This document shows, piece after piece, positions 16,697 through 26,280 of a DNA stretch of 64,000 nucleotides. Source of the DNA: Ferrimonas futtsuensis DSM 18154 (GTDB lineage: Bacteria > Pseudomonadota > Gammaproteobacteria > Enterobacterales > Shewanellaceae). Within the stretch, counting starts at the first letter, position 1. The number at the start of each line of letters is the position of its first letter. The notes beneath the pieces are model-generated. The model was not told where the DNA came from and did no database searches. It was given only the letters and a program-made list of their open reading frames with translations. The position numbers and the translations under genes were made by a program. Location of the stretch: assembly GCF_000422645.1 (NCBI RefSeq), contig NZ_AUGL01000022.1, positions 1-64,000 of the forward strand, written 5' to 3'.

Positions 16697-18122
16697 AGCT
16701 GCCCGCCACACTCTGTCGTTGCACGGGCTCATCCCACTCCTGCGTCTCCTCGATCACCACGGCACGGCGTGCCAGGTACTCGGGTTCGGCGATCCTCAGG
16801 TCCTCGGGAACACGCTGTCCGTCGGTAAGGTAACTGATTGGCAGGTTATTTTGAATCAGTACACTGAGGGCTTCGCCGATGCTGTGGGCTTCGTCGAGCT
16901 TGGTGAAAATGCACCCGGCCAGGGCGATGCGGCGGAACTGTTCCACCGTCTCCTTCAGCACCCGGTATTGGGCGGTGGAGGAGAGCACCAGATAGGGGCG
17001 AATGGGCAGGCGAGTGGCGGCAACCAGGTTATCCAGCTGCTCCACAAGACGCATGTCTCTCTGCCCCATACCGGCGGTGTCGATCAGTATCAATCGACGG
17101 CTACGCAGCTGGTACAGCACATTTTCCAACTCTTTCACGTTACTGGCGGCCCGCACCGGACACCCCATGATCTTGCCATAGGTGGCCAACTGCTCTTTGG
17201 CGCCAATACGGTAGTTATCGGTCGTGATCAGCGCAACTTGATCCACTCCGTAGCGGGCGGCATATCGTGCGGCCAATTTCGCTACAGTAGTGGTTTTGCC
17301 CACGCCAGTTGGACCGACCAGAGCGATCACACCGCCCCGGCTGAGTGATTCTTCCGTGGCCTGGGTCAGCTCGGCACTGATCAGCCGCGGCAGTTGCCCC
17401 AGGGCTTCGTGCAGCGACAGGTGCTCAGGCACCAGGGAGGCGAAGTGGTCTGCCACACTGCGGTGGAAACCGTTCTCCCGAAGCTTGTCCGCCAGCATGG
17501 CGCGCACCGGCTCACGGCGGGCCAGGTCCTGATCCATCAGGCCAGCCACCTGATGCTCCAGCAGCTGACGGATGGAGGCCATCTCCTCGCGCACCGACTT
17601 CAGCTCCTGGGCGCCCTGGCTGGGACGGACATCGGCGGGGCGGGCCTTGGCCCGGGCAGGCTGCGCCTTCTTGGGCTGCTCCTTTTTGCCAAACGCCTCT
17701 TTGGCCCAGTCCGGCAGGGCTTCAGTGCGACCTGAGGCCTGACGGGGTTGCTCCTCTTCGAAGCCGCGCTGCTTCATCCGCTGCTGCTGGCGCTCCAGCA
17801 GGCCACGGAGGCTGTCGCCCGGCCCCGGCTCACTGGCGGCGGGCCTGCGGGCTTCGGTGCGCAGAGGCTGGGCCGGACGGCTGGGGCGGGGTTGCCCTAG
17901 GGTCACCCTGTCCTCGGCCAGGTCGGTGGAAGAGCGCGGGGCGCTGACGCTGGGCGTCGGAATACTGGCGCCACTCTGGTCATCGAAGTCCACCGCCGCC
18001 ACAATTTCGACGCCGCCGTTGACCTTCTTGTTGGACATGATCACCGCGTCGGTACCGAGAGTCTCTTTCACTTCGGCCAGTGCAGTACGTATATCCTTGG
18101 CAAAAAAACGCTTAATTTTCAC
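16689..18122 (-). CDS. flhF: FlhF, SRP-type GTPase that sets the flagellar pole
   Basis: FlhF localises to the pole and recruits the first MS-ring parts. The 477-residue protein has the short N-terminal B domain (MKIKRFFAKDIRTALAEVKE), a long disordered Pro/Gln/Arg-rich linker (about 50-170), the N domain, and the G domain with Walker A LVGPTGVGKTTTVAKLAARY (Gly270-Thr278), G3 LIDTAGMGQRD and G4 FTKLDEA. It overlaps flhG by 8 bases and lies 26 bases after flhA. Confidence 0.96.
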   Translation of the reverse strand: MKIKRFFAKDIRTALAEVKETLGTDAVIMSNKKVNGGVEIVAAVDFDDQSGASIPTPSVSAPRSSTDLAEDRVTLGQPRPSRPAQPLRTEARRPAASEPGPGDSLRGLLERQQQRMKQRGFEEEQPRQASGRTEALPDWAKEAFGKKEQPKKAQPARAKARPADVRPSQGAQELKSVREEMASIRQLLEHQVAGLMDQDLARREPVRAMLADKLRENGFHRSVADHFASLVPEHLSLHEALGQLPRLISAELTQATEESLSRGGVIALVGPTGVGKTTTVAKLAARYAARYGVDQVALITTDNYRIGAKEQLATYGKIMGCPVRAASNVKELENVLYQLRSRRLILIDTAGMGQRDMRLVEQLDNLVAATRLPIRPYLVLSSTAQYRVLKETVEQFRRIALAGCIFTKLDEAHSIGEALSVLIQNNLPISYLTDGQRVPEDLRIAEPEYLARRAVVIEETQEWDEPVQRQSVAGSYE

Positions 18123-18148
18123 TTTGGGTTACTCCCCACTCCTACCGC

Positions 18149-20251
18149 TTACTGGCCCACGGAATGGACGATTCGAATCTGCTTATCATCCGGTATCTCC
18201 TGATAGGACAGCACCCTCAGGGATGGGATCGTGTGTTTGACGAACCGGCTCAGGGTGGTGCGCAGCACCCCTGAGGTCAGCAGGACGGCCGGTTCACCCA
18301 CCATCTCCTGCTTCTGAGCCATCTCCGACAGAGAGCGTTGCAGCCGCTCCGCCAGACCAGGCTCCAATCCGGTATTCTCGCCGTTACTGGATTGTAATGA
18401 TTGATGCAATATCTGTTCCAGCTCAGGAGACAAAGTAATGACGGGTATCTCCGGCTCTGCGCCGTTGATCTCCTGAACAATCAGCCGCTTCAGAGCAATA
18501 CGCACTGCTGCGGTCAACACATCCGGGTCTTTGCTCTTCGGACCATACTCCACCAGGGTCTGCACCAGGGTACGCACATCCCGCACCGGCACCCCTTCAT
18601 TGAGCATGTTCTGCAGCACCTTGACGATGATGCCCAGAGACAGGGTGTCCGGCACCAGTCCCTCAACCAGCTTGGGCGACTCCTTGGCCAGAATATCCAG
18701 CAGCTGCTGAACCTCCTCGTAGCCCAAGAGCTGGGAGGCGTTGTTGGTGAGCAGCTGACTGAGGTGGGTGGCCACCACGGTGGCCGCGTCCACCACGGTG
18801 TACCCCAGGGTCTGGGCGTGATCACGACGGTCGGAACCGATCCACACCGCTTCCAGGCCGAAGGCGGGATCCGTGGTGGTCTGCCCCTCCAACTGACCGA
18901 ATACCTGACCGGGGTTGATGGCCAGCTCGCAGTCGTGGCGGATCTCTGCCTCGCCGACGACGACGCCCATCAGGCTGATGCGATAGGCGTTGGGCGCCAG
19001 GTCCAGGTTGTCTCTGATGTGCACCGCCGGCACCAGGAAACCCAGCTCCTGAGACAGCTTCTTGCGCACCCCTTTGATGCGCGCCAGCAGCTCCCCTTTC
19101 TGAGCTTTATCCACCAGCGGGATCAGCCGATAGCCCACCTCCAGACCGATGGTGTCCACCTGGTTAACGTCCTCCCAGGAGAGCTCCTTGGTGTCGGATT
19201 CCACCCGCTGGGCCACGGCGGTCTCCTCCGCCTCCCTGGCCGCGTCGGCCGCCTGCTTCTGACGGCGCTTATAGCTCCAGTAGGTCAGGCCGGCCCCGGT
19301 CAGGCCGAAGCCGAGGAACGCCAGCTTGGGCATCCCCGGCACCAGGCCCATCACCACCAGCACGCCGGAGGTCACCATCATCACCTTGGGGTCATCGAAC
19401 ATCTGAGAGATCAGGGTCTCGCCCATCTTCTGGGCTTCGTTCTGACGGGTGATGATGATGGCGGCGGCGATGGAGAGCAGCAGGCCGGGGATCTGTGCCA
19501 CCAGGCCGTCACCGATGGTGAGCATGGTGTAGATCTCCACCGCCTCACCGAAGCTGAGCTGGTGCTGGGCCATGCCGATGACAAAGCCGCCGAGGATGTT
19601 GATAAACAGAATCAGGATGCCGGCGATGGCATCCCCTTTAACGAATTTGGAGGCACCGTCCATCGCGCCGTAGAAGTCCGCCTCTTTGGCCACCTCTTCG
19701 CGACGATGCTTGGCCTGCTCCTGGTTGATCAGGCCAGCGTTGAGATCGGCATCGATGGCCATCTGCTTACCGGGCATGGCGTCCAGGGTAAAGCGAGCGG
19801 TCACTTCGGAGATGCGGCCGGCACCCTTGGTCACCACCACGAAGTTGATGATCACCAGGATGGTGAACACCACCAGACCCACGGCATAGTTGCCGCCGAT
19901 CACCACCGAACCGAAGGCCTCAATCACCTTACCGGCGGCGTCGCCGCCATTGTGGCCCTCGAGCAGTACCAGACGGGTAGAGGCCACGTTCAGCGCCAGC
20001 CGCAACAGGGTGGCGATCAACAGAACCGTGGGAAAGGCGGCAAAATCCAGCGGGCGCAGGGTGTAGATGGAGACCAGCAGGACCACCAGCGCCAGGGCGA
20101 TATTGAAGGAGAACAGCATGTCCAGCAGCAGGGCTGGCATGGGCAGGGTAACCATGGCCAGGGTCGCCAGAACCATGACCGGTGTTCCCACCCCTTTCAG
20201 GTAAATGCCATATTTCTGGAATAGATTGTTCGCGCTGGCCTGTAGATTCAT
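18149..20251 (-). CDS. flhA: FlhA, export gate protein
   Basis: FlhA forms the nonameric gate of the flagellar type III export machine. The 700-residue protein has about eight N-terminal membrane helices (residues 25-330), the FHIPEP signature ISEVTARFTLDAMPGKQMAI in the first cytoplasmic loop, and the C-terminal docking domain (from about 360). ATG 20251 (MNLQASANNL) fits a sigma-54 start predicted near 20285 and leaves a leader of about 35 bases. Upstream ATGs at 20293 and 20284 would lie at or before that transcript start. It is the first gene of the 12.7-kb operon that ends at 7552. Confidence 0.97.
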   Translation of the reverse strand: MNLQASANNLFQKYGIYLKGVGTPVMVLATLAMVTLPMPALLLDMLFSFNIALALVVLLVSIYTLRPLDFAAFPTVLLIATLLRLALNVASTRLVLLEGHNGGDAAGKVIEAFGSVVIGGNYAVGLVVFTILVIINFVVVTKGAGRISEVTARFTLDAMPGKQMAIDADLNAGLINQEQAKHRREEVAKEADFYGAMDGASKFVKGDAIAGILILFINILGGFVIGMAQHQLSFGEAVEIYTMLTIGDGLVAQIPGLLLSIAAAIIITRQNEAQKMGETLISQMFDDPKVMMVTSGVLVVMGLVPGMPKLAFLGFGLTGAGLTYWSYKRRQKQAADAAREAEETAVAQRVESDTKELSWEDVNQVDTIGLEVGYRLIPLVDKAQKGELLARIKGVRKKLSQELGFLVPAVHIRDNLDLAPNAYRISLMGVVVGEAEIRHDCELAINPGQVFGQLEGQTTTDPAFGLEAVWIGSDRRDHAQTLGYTVVDAATVVATHLSQLLTNNASQLLGYEEVQQLLDILAKESPKLVEGLVPDTLSLGIIVKVLQNMLNEGVPVRDVRTLVQTLVEYGPKSKDPDVLTAAVRIALKRLIVQEINGAEPEIPVITLSPELEQILHQSLQSSNGENTGLEPGLAERLQRSLSEMAQKQEMVGEPAVLLTSGVLRTTLSRFVKHTIPSLRVLSYQEIPDDKQIRIVHSVGQ

Positions 20252-20295
20252 CTTCCGTCTTAAAATTGACGCCGTGGAGGGCATGCTACCCAATA

Positions 20296-20311
20296 AGCAA
20301 GGAGTATACCA
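20296..20311 (-). promoter_or_regulatory. Sigma-54 promoter of flhA operon
   Basis: TGGTATACTCCTTGCT matches the -24/-12 consensus TGGCAYR-N4-TTGCW with correct GG-GC spacing, 45-60 bases before the chosen flhA start. Confidence 0.75.
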
Positions 20312-20569
20312 GCAACCCGCCTCAGAACCGCTACAGTGGTGGATTTACCGTAGAAAAAATCCACAATTCAATAACTCCCTTTGATGGTCATTTGGCTTTT
20401 CAGTTTGGCTTATCCCCTGGGTCTATGGTATCTGCGTCGAAAAATGGCCGCTTTATCAAGTTTTCCTGAGAAGGCCTGCAAAAGCCCAGCATTGTGAATG
20501 GCGAGTTGGTAAGTGGTTACTTCGCCAAGGGCATAGATGTAAAAGCGACCGCTTGGATGACGAGATAGG

Positions 20570-20870
20570 GCGACCGCCTTCGCCGAAATGACTGTGCTAG
20601 GGGGAGCCGCCGTGGCCTGAACCACTTCTATTCGAACGCTCAACAGGCTCACTGGCACCATCGTCTTCCCGGCGCAGGCCGGGATCCGGTGTCTGTCGCC
20701 AACCCTGACATCTCCCCAGAGAAGACGCTGGGCTCCGGCGTGCGCCGGAGTGACTGTGCTGGGGGGAGCCGCCGTGGTCTGAACCGCTTCTATTCGAACG
20801 CTCAACAGGCTCACTGGCACCATCGTCTTGCCGGCGCAGGCCGGGATCCAGTGGCTTTGGTCAGGAAGGT
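20570..20870. repeat. REP/BIME-like repeat cluster 3, with a 162-bp tandem unit
   Basis: The 650-base gap between flhB and flhA holds mirrored palindromes of the same family at about 20570-20598 (degenerate), 20659-20697, 20722-20760 and 20820-20862. A segment from 20591 recurs at 20753 (162-bp offset, about 100 bp alike). The spacer ends GGCTCCCCC..GCACAGTCAC on the minus strand, like cluster 2. The remaining gap (20312-20569) is AT-richer and shows nothing else I can name. Confidence 0.82.
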
Positions 20871-20907
20871 GGCTCAGTCTAAAACAACCTAGGCACAGAT
20901 TACTGCC

Positions 20908-22071
20908 CTACTCCCGCTCCAGGGGGTTGCCGTCGTTATCCACCTGCAACTCATCGGGAATCGGCATACGATCAGGCAGGGGGATGGGCCGCCGGCCACG
21001 GCCCTTCTGGAACTGCTTCAGCTGGAACACGTAAGCCAGCACCTGGGCCACGGCGGTAAACAGCCCGTCCGGGATCTGCTTCTTCAGTTTGGTGGAGTAG
21101 TAGATGGCACGGGCCAGCTGGGGGGAGCTGATCACCGGCACCTCGTACTCGCGGGCGATCTCCCGGATCTTCAGCGCCACCTCATCGGAGCCCTTGGCCA
21201 CCACCAGCGGGGCCCTGGCCTGCTCCTTGTCATATTTGAGCGCCACCGAGTAGTGGGTGGGGTTGACCACCACCACGTCCGCCTTGGGGACTTCGCTCAT
21301 CATCCGCCGCTGGGACATCTCCCGCTGCAACTGACGAATGCGCCCCTTGACCTCGGGACGCCCCTCGCTGTCCTTGTGCTCATCCTTGATCTCCTGCTTG
21401 GTCATCTTCAGCTGCTTGTTGTGGTTCCACAGCTGGTAGGGGGCGTCGATGATGACGATGATCAGCAGCGAACAGCAGAGGAAGGTAAACAGCTTATTCA
21501 GCAGGGAAACCGACCCGGCAATGGCGGCGAAGGGGGTGCCGGTGGAGATGGACATGATGTCATCGAAATACAGGCTTAGCAGCATCCAGGCCACCAGGGC
21601 CACCACCGAGAACTTGGCAATCGCCTTCACCAGCTCCACCACCGCCTGAATGCCAAACATCCGCTTGAAGCCACTCAGAGGATTGAATTTGTTCATTTTC
21701 GGCGCCGCCGCCTTCCAGCTGAAGGTCATGCCCCCCAGCAGGATGTTGCCCACAAAGGCGGCCACGGTCAGGAAGAGGACGAAGCCCAGCACCGGCAGAC
21801 CCACCTCGGACAGGATGCGACCGAACACCATGGAGATCTCCCCCACGTCAAACACCTGCTTACGACTGAGGGTAAACAGGGAGGTGGCCACCGAGGTGAG
21901 GCTCTGGGCCATGGCCTGGCCGAAGATCATCATGGCGATGGCGGCCCCAACCAGTACGAAGGTGGTGCCCAGCTCCTTGGATCGGGGAACCTGGCCCTTC
22001 TCCTTGGCCTGCTGTAATCGTTTCGCCGTGGGTTCTTCTGTTTTTTCCTGGTCGCTGCTGTTTTCCGCCAT
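20908..22071 (-). CDS. flhB: FlhB, export switch protein
   Basis: FlhB is the membrane export component whose autocleavage switches substrate class. The 387-residue protein has four membrane helices (about 35-60, 90-115, 145-165, 185-210), the linker KMTKQEIKDEHKDSEGRPEV, and the autocleavage motif NPTH at residues 270-273, followed by the FlhB-C domain and a Pro-rich tail. Residue numbering nearly equals E. coli FlhB. Its ATG overlaps the fliR stop. It ends the fliK-to-flhB operon. Confidence 0.97.
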   Translation of the reverse strand: MAENSSDQEKTEEPTAKRLQQAKEKGQVPRSKELGTTFVLVGAAIAMMIFGQAMAQSLTSVATSLFTLSRKQVFDVGEISMVFGRILSEVGLPVLGFVLFLTVAAFVGNILLGGMTFSWKAAAPKMNKFNPLSGFKRMFGIQAVVELVKAIAKFSVVALVAWMLLSLYFDDIMSISTGTPFAAIAGSVSLLNKLFTFLCCSLLIIVIIDAPYQLWNHNKQLKMTKQEIKDEHKDSEGRPEVKGRIRQLQREMSQRRMMSEVPKADVVVVNPTHYSVALKYDKEQARAPLVVAKGSDEVALKIREIAREYEVPVISSPQLARAIYYSTKLKKQIPDGLFTAVAQVLAYVFQLKQFQKGRGRRPIPLPDRMPIPDELQVDNDGNPLERE

Positions 22072-22856
22072 CAGCGCACCTCACATTGCAGTCGGAGCAG
22101 GGAGCAGAGGGTCTGCTGGCCGTTGTCCCAGGCCGCCTCGAAGTGGGGCATGAAGCCGGAGAGGGAGAGCCAGAGGATCAGCAGGCCGGAGAGCATGGTG
22201 ATCGGGAAACCGATGGCAAAGATGTTCAGTTGGGGCGCGGCCCGGGTCATCACCCCGAAGGAGAAGTTGATCATCAGCAGGGCGGTGGCCGCCGACAGGG
22301 CCAGGGTCAGAGCCCCGGCAAACATCAGGCTGCCCCACTTTGCCAGCTCCATGAAGTTGTCCGGCACCAGTCCCTGCCCCACAGGCAGGGTGGAGAAGCT
22401 GGCCACCATCATCCGGATCATCAGCAGATGACCGTCCACCAGGAAGAAGATCAGGGTGGAGAGCAACAGGAACAGCTGACCCACCAGGGGCACCTGCTGA
22501 CCGTTGCTGGGATCCACCATGGAGGCAAATCCGAGGGAGGTCTGCATGCCGATGATCTGCCCCGCCAGAATGAAGGTGTTCAGCACCAGCAGGGAGACAA
22601 AGCCGGCGGCGACGCCGATGAGTATCTCCTGGGCGGTCACCAGCACCGCCTGGGCGGAGAGCAGCTCGATGGGGGGCGGCGGTGGCAGCACCGGGGCCAC
22701 CGCGGCGGTAATGGCCACAGACAGGGCCATTCGCACCCGGGCCGGTGTGGAGGAACCACCGATGGTGACCATCACCATCAGCATGGAGCTGATGCGGATC
22801 AGCGGCCACAACAGGGCCCTGAGCCAGTCGAAGATCACCTCCAGTGGCAGCTCCAT
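22071..22856 (-). CDS. fliR: FliR, export gate membrane protein
   Basis: The 261-residue polytopic protein starts [20 protein letters not shown], has six or so hydrophobic helices and the conserved segment GQIIGMQTSLGFASMVDPSN. FliR forms the helical FliPQR export pore. It overlaps fliQ by one base and flhB by one base. Confidence 0.96.
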   Translation of the reverse strand: MELPLEVIFDWLRALLWPLIRISSMLMVMVTIGGSSTPARVRMALSVAITAAVAPVLPPPPPIELLSAQAVLVTAQEILIGVAAGFVSLLVLNTFILAGQIIGMQTSLGFASMVDPSNGQQVPLVGQLFLLLSTLIFFLVDGHLLMIRMMVASFSTLPVGQGLVPDNFMELAKWGSLMFAGALTLALSAATALLMINFSFGVMTRAAPQLNIFAIGFPITMLSGLLILWLSLSGFMPHFEAAWDNGQQTLCSLLRLQCEVR

Positions 22857-23125
22857 CAGCCGATCACCGAGGGTATCCTGTCCACCAGTTCGAAGGTGAA
22901 CTCCATCAGGGTGCGCACCAGCCAGTGGCCCAGAAAGGCCAGGGTCAGCAGGGTGACCAGCAGGCGCGGCAAAAAGGAGAGGGTCTGTTCGTTGACGGAG
23001 GTGGCCGCCTGGAACACCGCCACCACCAGGCCGATGAGCAATCCGGGGACGATGATGGCGGAGACCATCATCAGGATCACATAGAGGGCGTGGCGAAACA
23101 GGTCGACGAAGGCTTCCGGGGTCAT
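22856..23125 (-). CDS. fliQ: FliQ, export gate membrane protein
   Basis: The 89-residue protein has two hydrophobic helices ([20 protein letters not shown] and [16 protein letters not shown]) and the conserved [16 protein letters not shown] loop. Usually four copies join five FliP and one FliR in the export pore. Its ATG overlaps the fliP stop by 4 bases. Confidence 0.96.
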   Translation of the reverse strand: MTPEAFVDLFRHALYVILMMVSAIIVPGLLIGLVVAVFQAATSVNEQTLSFLPRLLVTLLTLAFLGHWLVRTLMEFTFELVDRIPSVIG

Positions 23126-23874
23126 GTGCCGACCCCGAAGCTGGTGGCCAGGGTGCCCATCACCAGGCTCCAGCCATCCACCAGCACAAACAGCATGATC
23201 TTAAACGGCAGCGACACGATCATCGGTGACAGCATCATCATACCCATGGCCATCAATACCGAGGCCACCACCAGGTCAATCACCAGAAAGGGCAAAAACA
23301 GCATGAAGCCGATCTGGAAGGCGGTCTTGAGCTCGGAGGTGACGAAGGCGGGGATCAGCACCCGAAGCGGGGTCTCCTCAGGCGAGTTGAGTCCGGTCAC
23401 GCCGCTGATCTCGATGAAGGTGTTGAGATCCGACATCCGGGTCTGGGAGAGCATAAAGGCTTTCACCGGGATACTGGCCCGCTCCAGGGCCACCACTGCG
23501 GTCACCTGCTCCTCCATGTAGGGCACCACCGCATCTTCGTAGACCCGGTCCATCACCGGGGTCATCACGAACAACGACAGGAACAGCGCCATCCCCAGCA
23601 ACACCTGGTTGGAGGGGGTTTGCTGCAGGCCCAGGGCCTGACGCAGAATCGCCAGCACCACGATGATGCGGGTGAAACTGGACATCAGTACCACCATGGC
23701 CGGCAGGAAGGTCAGCACCGTCATCAGGCCGAGGATCTGCAGCGACACGCTGTAGTCCTGGGTACCATCCGGGTTGGTGGTCACGGTGACGGCCGGGATG
23801 CCGGTATTGGCCAGGGCCAGGGCCGGCATCATCAGCGGCAGCAGCAGGGCTGCCCAGGTCAACAGGCGCTTCAC
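23122..23874 (-). CDS. fliP: FliP, export gate membrane protein
   Basis: The 250-residue protein begins with a cleavable signal sequence ([20 protein letters not shown]), then conserved FliP segments: [40 protein letters not shown], and [20 protein letters not shown]. FliP pentamers nucleate the FliPQR pore. It overlaps fliO by 4 bases. Confidence 0.97.
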   Translation of the reverse strand: MKRLLTWAALLLPLMMPALALANTGIPAVTVTTNPDGTQDYSVSLQILGLMTVLTFLPAMVVLMSSFTRIIVVLAILRQALGLQQTPSNQVLLGMALFLSLFVMTPVMDRVYEDAVVPYMEEQVTAVVALERASIPVKAFMLSQTRMSDLNTFIEISGVTGLNSPEETPLRVLIPAFVTSELKTAFQIGFMLFLPFLVIDLVVASVLMAMGMMMLSPMIVSLPFKIMLFVLVDGWSLVMGTLATSFGVGT

Positions 23875-24245
23875 GACTTGGACTCCCTGTTCACCCGGGA
23901 GAGCACCTTGGCGAAGTCGCCGCCCTGCGGGCTCTCAATGGGGCTCTCCAGCTTGTCCAGCAGCTGGATGCCGCCGGCACTGACGCCGATCAGGTACTGC
24001 TGCTCACCCACCTGGATCACCGCCACCCGCTCCTTGGTCCCAAGAGGCAGGCTGGCGATAAGACGAATCTTGCCCACCAGTTTGGTGGGCAAGTTCATTT
24101 TGCGGGCGACCAGGGCCAGAACCAGTATCAGGGCCACTACGCCCACCAGGGTGGCGATGGTGGTGGCCAGCTGCTCGCCGGAGGAGACCGGCTCAGCCGC
24201 CACGGGCAGGCTGAGCAGCAACAGGGGCAATAGTAGGAATCGCAT
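23871..24245 (-). CDS. fliO: FliO, export gate assembly factor
   Basis: The 124-residue protein has an N-terminal signal sequence ([19 protein letters not shown]), one transmembrane helix ([20 protein letters not shown]) and a cytoplasmic domain with [20 protein letters not shown], the FliO hallmark. FliO is a scaffold for FliP assembly. It starts 1 base after the fliN stop and couples to fliP. Confidence 0.93.
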   Translation of the reverse strand: MRFLLLPLLLLSLPVAAEPVSSGEQLATTIATLVGVVALILVLALVARKMNLPTKLVGKIRLIASLPLGTKERVAVIQVGEQQYLIGVSAGGIQLLDKLESPIESPQGGDFAKVLSRVNRESKS

Positions 24246-24246
24246 C

Positions 24247-24654
24247 TTATTTGAGTTTCTTGATTCGCTCAGTTTGGCTGATCACGTCGGTCAGGCGGAT
24301 ACCGAACTTTTCGTTCACCACCACCACTTCGCCGTGGGCAATCAGGGTGCCGTTCACCATCACGTCCAGGGGCTCACCGGCCACCCGGTCCAGCTCCACC
24401 ACGGAGCCCTGGTTCAGCTGCAGCAGGTTACGGATGCTGATGCTGCTGCGCCCCACCTCCATGGAGATGGTGACCGGGATGTCCAGGATGGAATCCAGTT
24501 TTTTGCGCTCATCATCGCTGATGCCGCTGCTGGGCTTTGGCTCATTGAAGTCCTCGAGCTCAACCTGCTGGACCGCATCATCCTGCTCTGCCAGGGCCGA
24601 GGCCCACTCATCCGCCAGGTCGTCCTGGTTAAACAGATCGTCGTCGTTACTCAT
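24247..24654 (-). CDS. fliN: FliN, C-ring switch protein
   Basis: FliN forms the lower C-ring with FliM and binds export chaperone complexes. The 135-residue protein has an acidic N-terminal extension and a SpoA/SPOA domain (about 55-130) with LDIPVTISMEVGRSSISIRN and GEVVVVNEKFGIRLTDVIS. It overlaps fliM by 8 bases. Confidence 0.97.
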   Translation of the reverse strand: MSNDDDLFNQDDLADEWASALAEQDDAVQQVELEDFNEPKPSSGISDDERKKLDSILDIPVTISMEVGRSSISIRNLLQLNQGSVVELDRVAGEPLDVMVNGTLIAHGEVVVVNEKFGIRLTDVISQTERIKKLK

Positions 24655-25711
24655 CGCTTGAGCTCTCTTTCAGTTTTTCCAACATTGTATGGGCCATGTC
24701 ATTGCCGCCGCCGCGCCCCTGCATCAACTGCAGCTCGGACTTAAAGCTCTCCGGCCGAGGAATGCGTTCGGTGATCTGAATCGCCTTGTGATCGCCGGCG
24801 CGCCCCAGGCGTCCGCGGAAGGTGGGCAGGTCCTCCACCCGGACCAACATCTCTTCCGGCATCTCCACCGGGATGACGTCGCCCACCTGCAACTCCATGA
24901 TGTCATTCAGGGACATCTCGGTTTCCAGCAGGGTGCCGGAAAACTCCACAGGCACGTCCAGGATCTCCTCCTGCAGCGCCTTACCCCAGCGCTGATCGGT
25001 GTCCTGCTTGTCGGACTGCACACCGGCGTCCAGCAGTTCACGAATGGGCTCAATCATGGAGTACGGCAGGGTGATGTGGAAGTCCCCGCCACCGCCATCG
25101 AGCTCGATGTGGAAGGAGGAGACCACCACCACCTCGGTGGGGCTGACGATGTTGGCCATGGCCGGGTTCACCTCGGAGTCCAGATACTCGAACTCCACGT
25201 CCATCACCGGAGACCAGGCCTCTTTGTAATCTTCGAAAACGGTTTTCAGCAACAGCTGGATGATGCGTCTTTCGGTGGGGGTAAATTCGCGCCCCTCGAT
25301 CTTGGCCTGGAAGCGGCCGTCGCCACCGAAGAAGTTGTCCACCAGGATGAAGACCAGACGGGCCTCCATGGTGATCAGTCCCGTCCCCTTAAGGGGGCGG
25401 AAACGCACCATATTCAGGCTGGTGGGCACGAACAGGGTGTGCACGTACTCGCCGAATTTGATCATCTGCACGCCGTTGATGGAGATCTCCGCAGAGCGCC
25501 GCATCAGGTTGAACAGGCTGATCCTCAGGTGACGGGCAAAGCGCTCATTCACCAGTTCCAGGGTGGGCATGCGCCCACGCACGATGCGGTCCTGAGAGGA
25601 GAAGTCATAGGTCTTGGCATCGGGACCGCCAGACTCCTCTATCTCATCTTCGACCTCATCTACCCCGTGCAACAGGGCATCGATTTCGTCTTGGCTAAGC
25701 AGATCGCTCAT
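24647..25711 (-). CDS. fliM: FliM, C-ring switch protein
   Basis: FliM receives CheY-P and flips rotor direction. The 354-residue product has the N-terminal CheY-binding peptide LSQDEIDALLHGV, the middle CheC-like domain (about 45-230, including FVPTSLNMVRFRPLKGTGLI), and a C-terminal SpoA domain (about 255-330). It follows fliL by 10 bases. Confidence 0.97.
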   Translation of the reverse strand: MSDLLSQDEIDALLHGVDEVEDEIEESGGPDAKTYDFSSQDRIVRGRMPTLELVNERFARHLRISLFNLMRRSAEISINGVQMIKFGEYVHTLFVPTSLNMVRFRPLKGTGLITMEARLVFILVDNFFGGDGRFQAKIEGREFTPTERRIIQLLLKTVFEDYKEAWSPVMDVEFEYLDSEVNPAMANIVSPTEVVVVSSFHIELDGGGGDFHITLPYSMIEPIRELLDAGVQSDKQDTDQRWGKALQEEILDVPVEFSGTLLETEMSLNDIMELQVGDVIPVEMPEEMLVRVEDLPTFRGRLGRAGDHKAIQITERIPRPESFKSELQLMQGRGGGNDMAHTMLEKLKESSSDE

Positions 25712-25721
25712 TCAGACTCTC

Positions 25722-26231
25722 TTATTGCATTACAAAGCCGGTAAACAGGACCCGTTCCACCACGGGCCTGCCGGTGATTCCCTGTAGGGTGGTCTGCACA
25801 TTGATCAGTGCCTGGGTGCGCAGCTCCTCTTTACCCTCCCGGGTGGAGAGTTGCTTGGCATCGGCAGAGCTGAAGGTGGACAGCAAAGAGTCCTCAATCA
25901 GGGGAATGTGCTTCTTGGCAATCTCCTGGTCCGCATAGCCACGCACCTGGATCTGCACCTTGATCTGCACCAGGTAACTGCGCTTTTCGCCGGGAAGATT
26001 GAACAGGAATGGCCGCGGCATCCCCACATAGAGGGCATCCCCCTGGGTCAGCGGGGTGCTGATCTCCACCTGTTCGGCTCGCTCTTCACCGTCGTCGCTG
26101 AGGAACATTACTACCCCGGCAACGATGGCCGCCAACAGGATGCCGGCACCGGCAATGATGGCGATCATCATCCACTTGGGGCGCTTTTTCGGCTCGTTCA
26201 CTTCCAGTTGCAGGGACTCTTCTTCTGCCAT
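25722..26231 (-). CDS. fliL: FliL, basal-body/stator-associated protein
   Basis: The 169-residue protein has a charged N-terminus, one transmembrane helix at about 21-44 (MMIAIIAGAGILLAAIVAGV), and a periplasmic stomatin-like domain ending in TGRPVVERVLFTGFVMQ. FliL rings surround stator units and support torque. It follows fliK by about 50 bases. Confidence 0.95.
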   Translation of the reverse strand: MAEEESLQLEVNEPKKRPKWMMIAIIAGAGILLAAIVAGVVMFLSDDGEERAEQVEISTPLTQGDALYVGMPRPFLFNLPGEKRSYLVQIKVQIQVRGYADQEIAKKHIPLIEDSLLSTFSSADAKQLSTREGKEELRTQALINVQTTLQGITGRPVVERVLFTGFVMQ

Positions 26232-26280
26232 GTTGTCAGTCCGTCTTCTCTAAAACCTGTTCAGGGTAACATACCCCGAA

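Noticed and set aside
18401-20224. 607-residue open frame opposite flhA
   Set aside because: It is a GC-driven antisense shadow, rich in His, Gln and Gly, with no family pattern; flhA on the other strand is certain.
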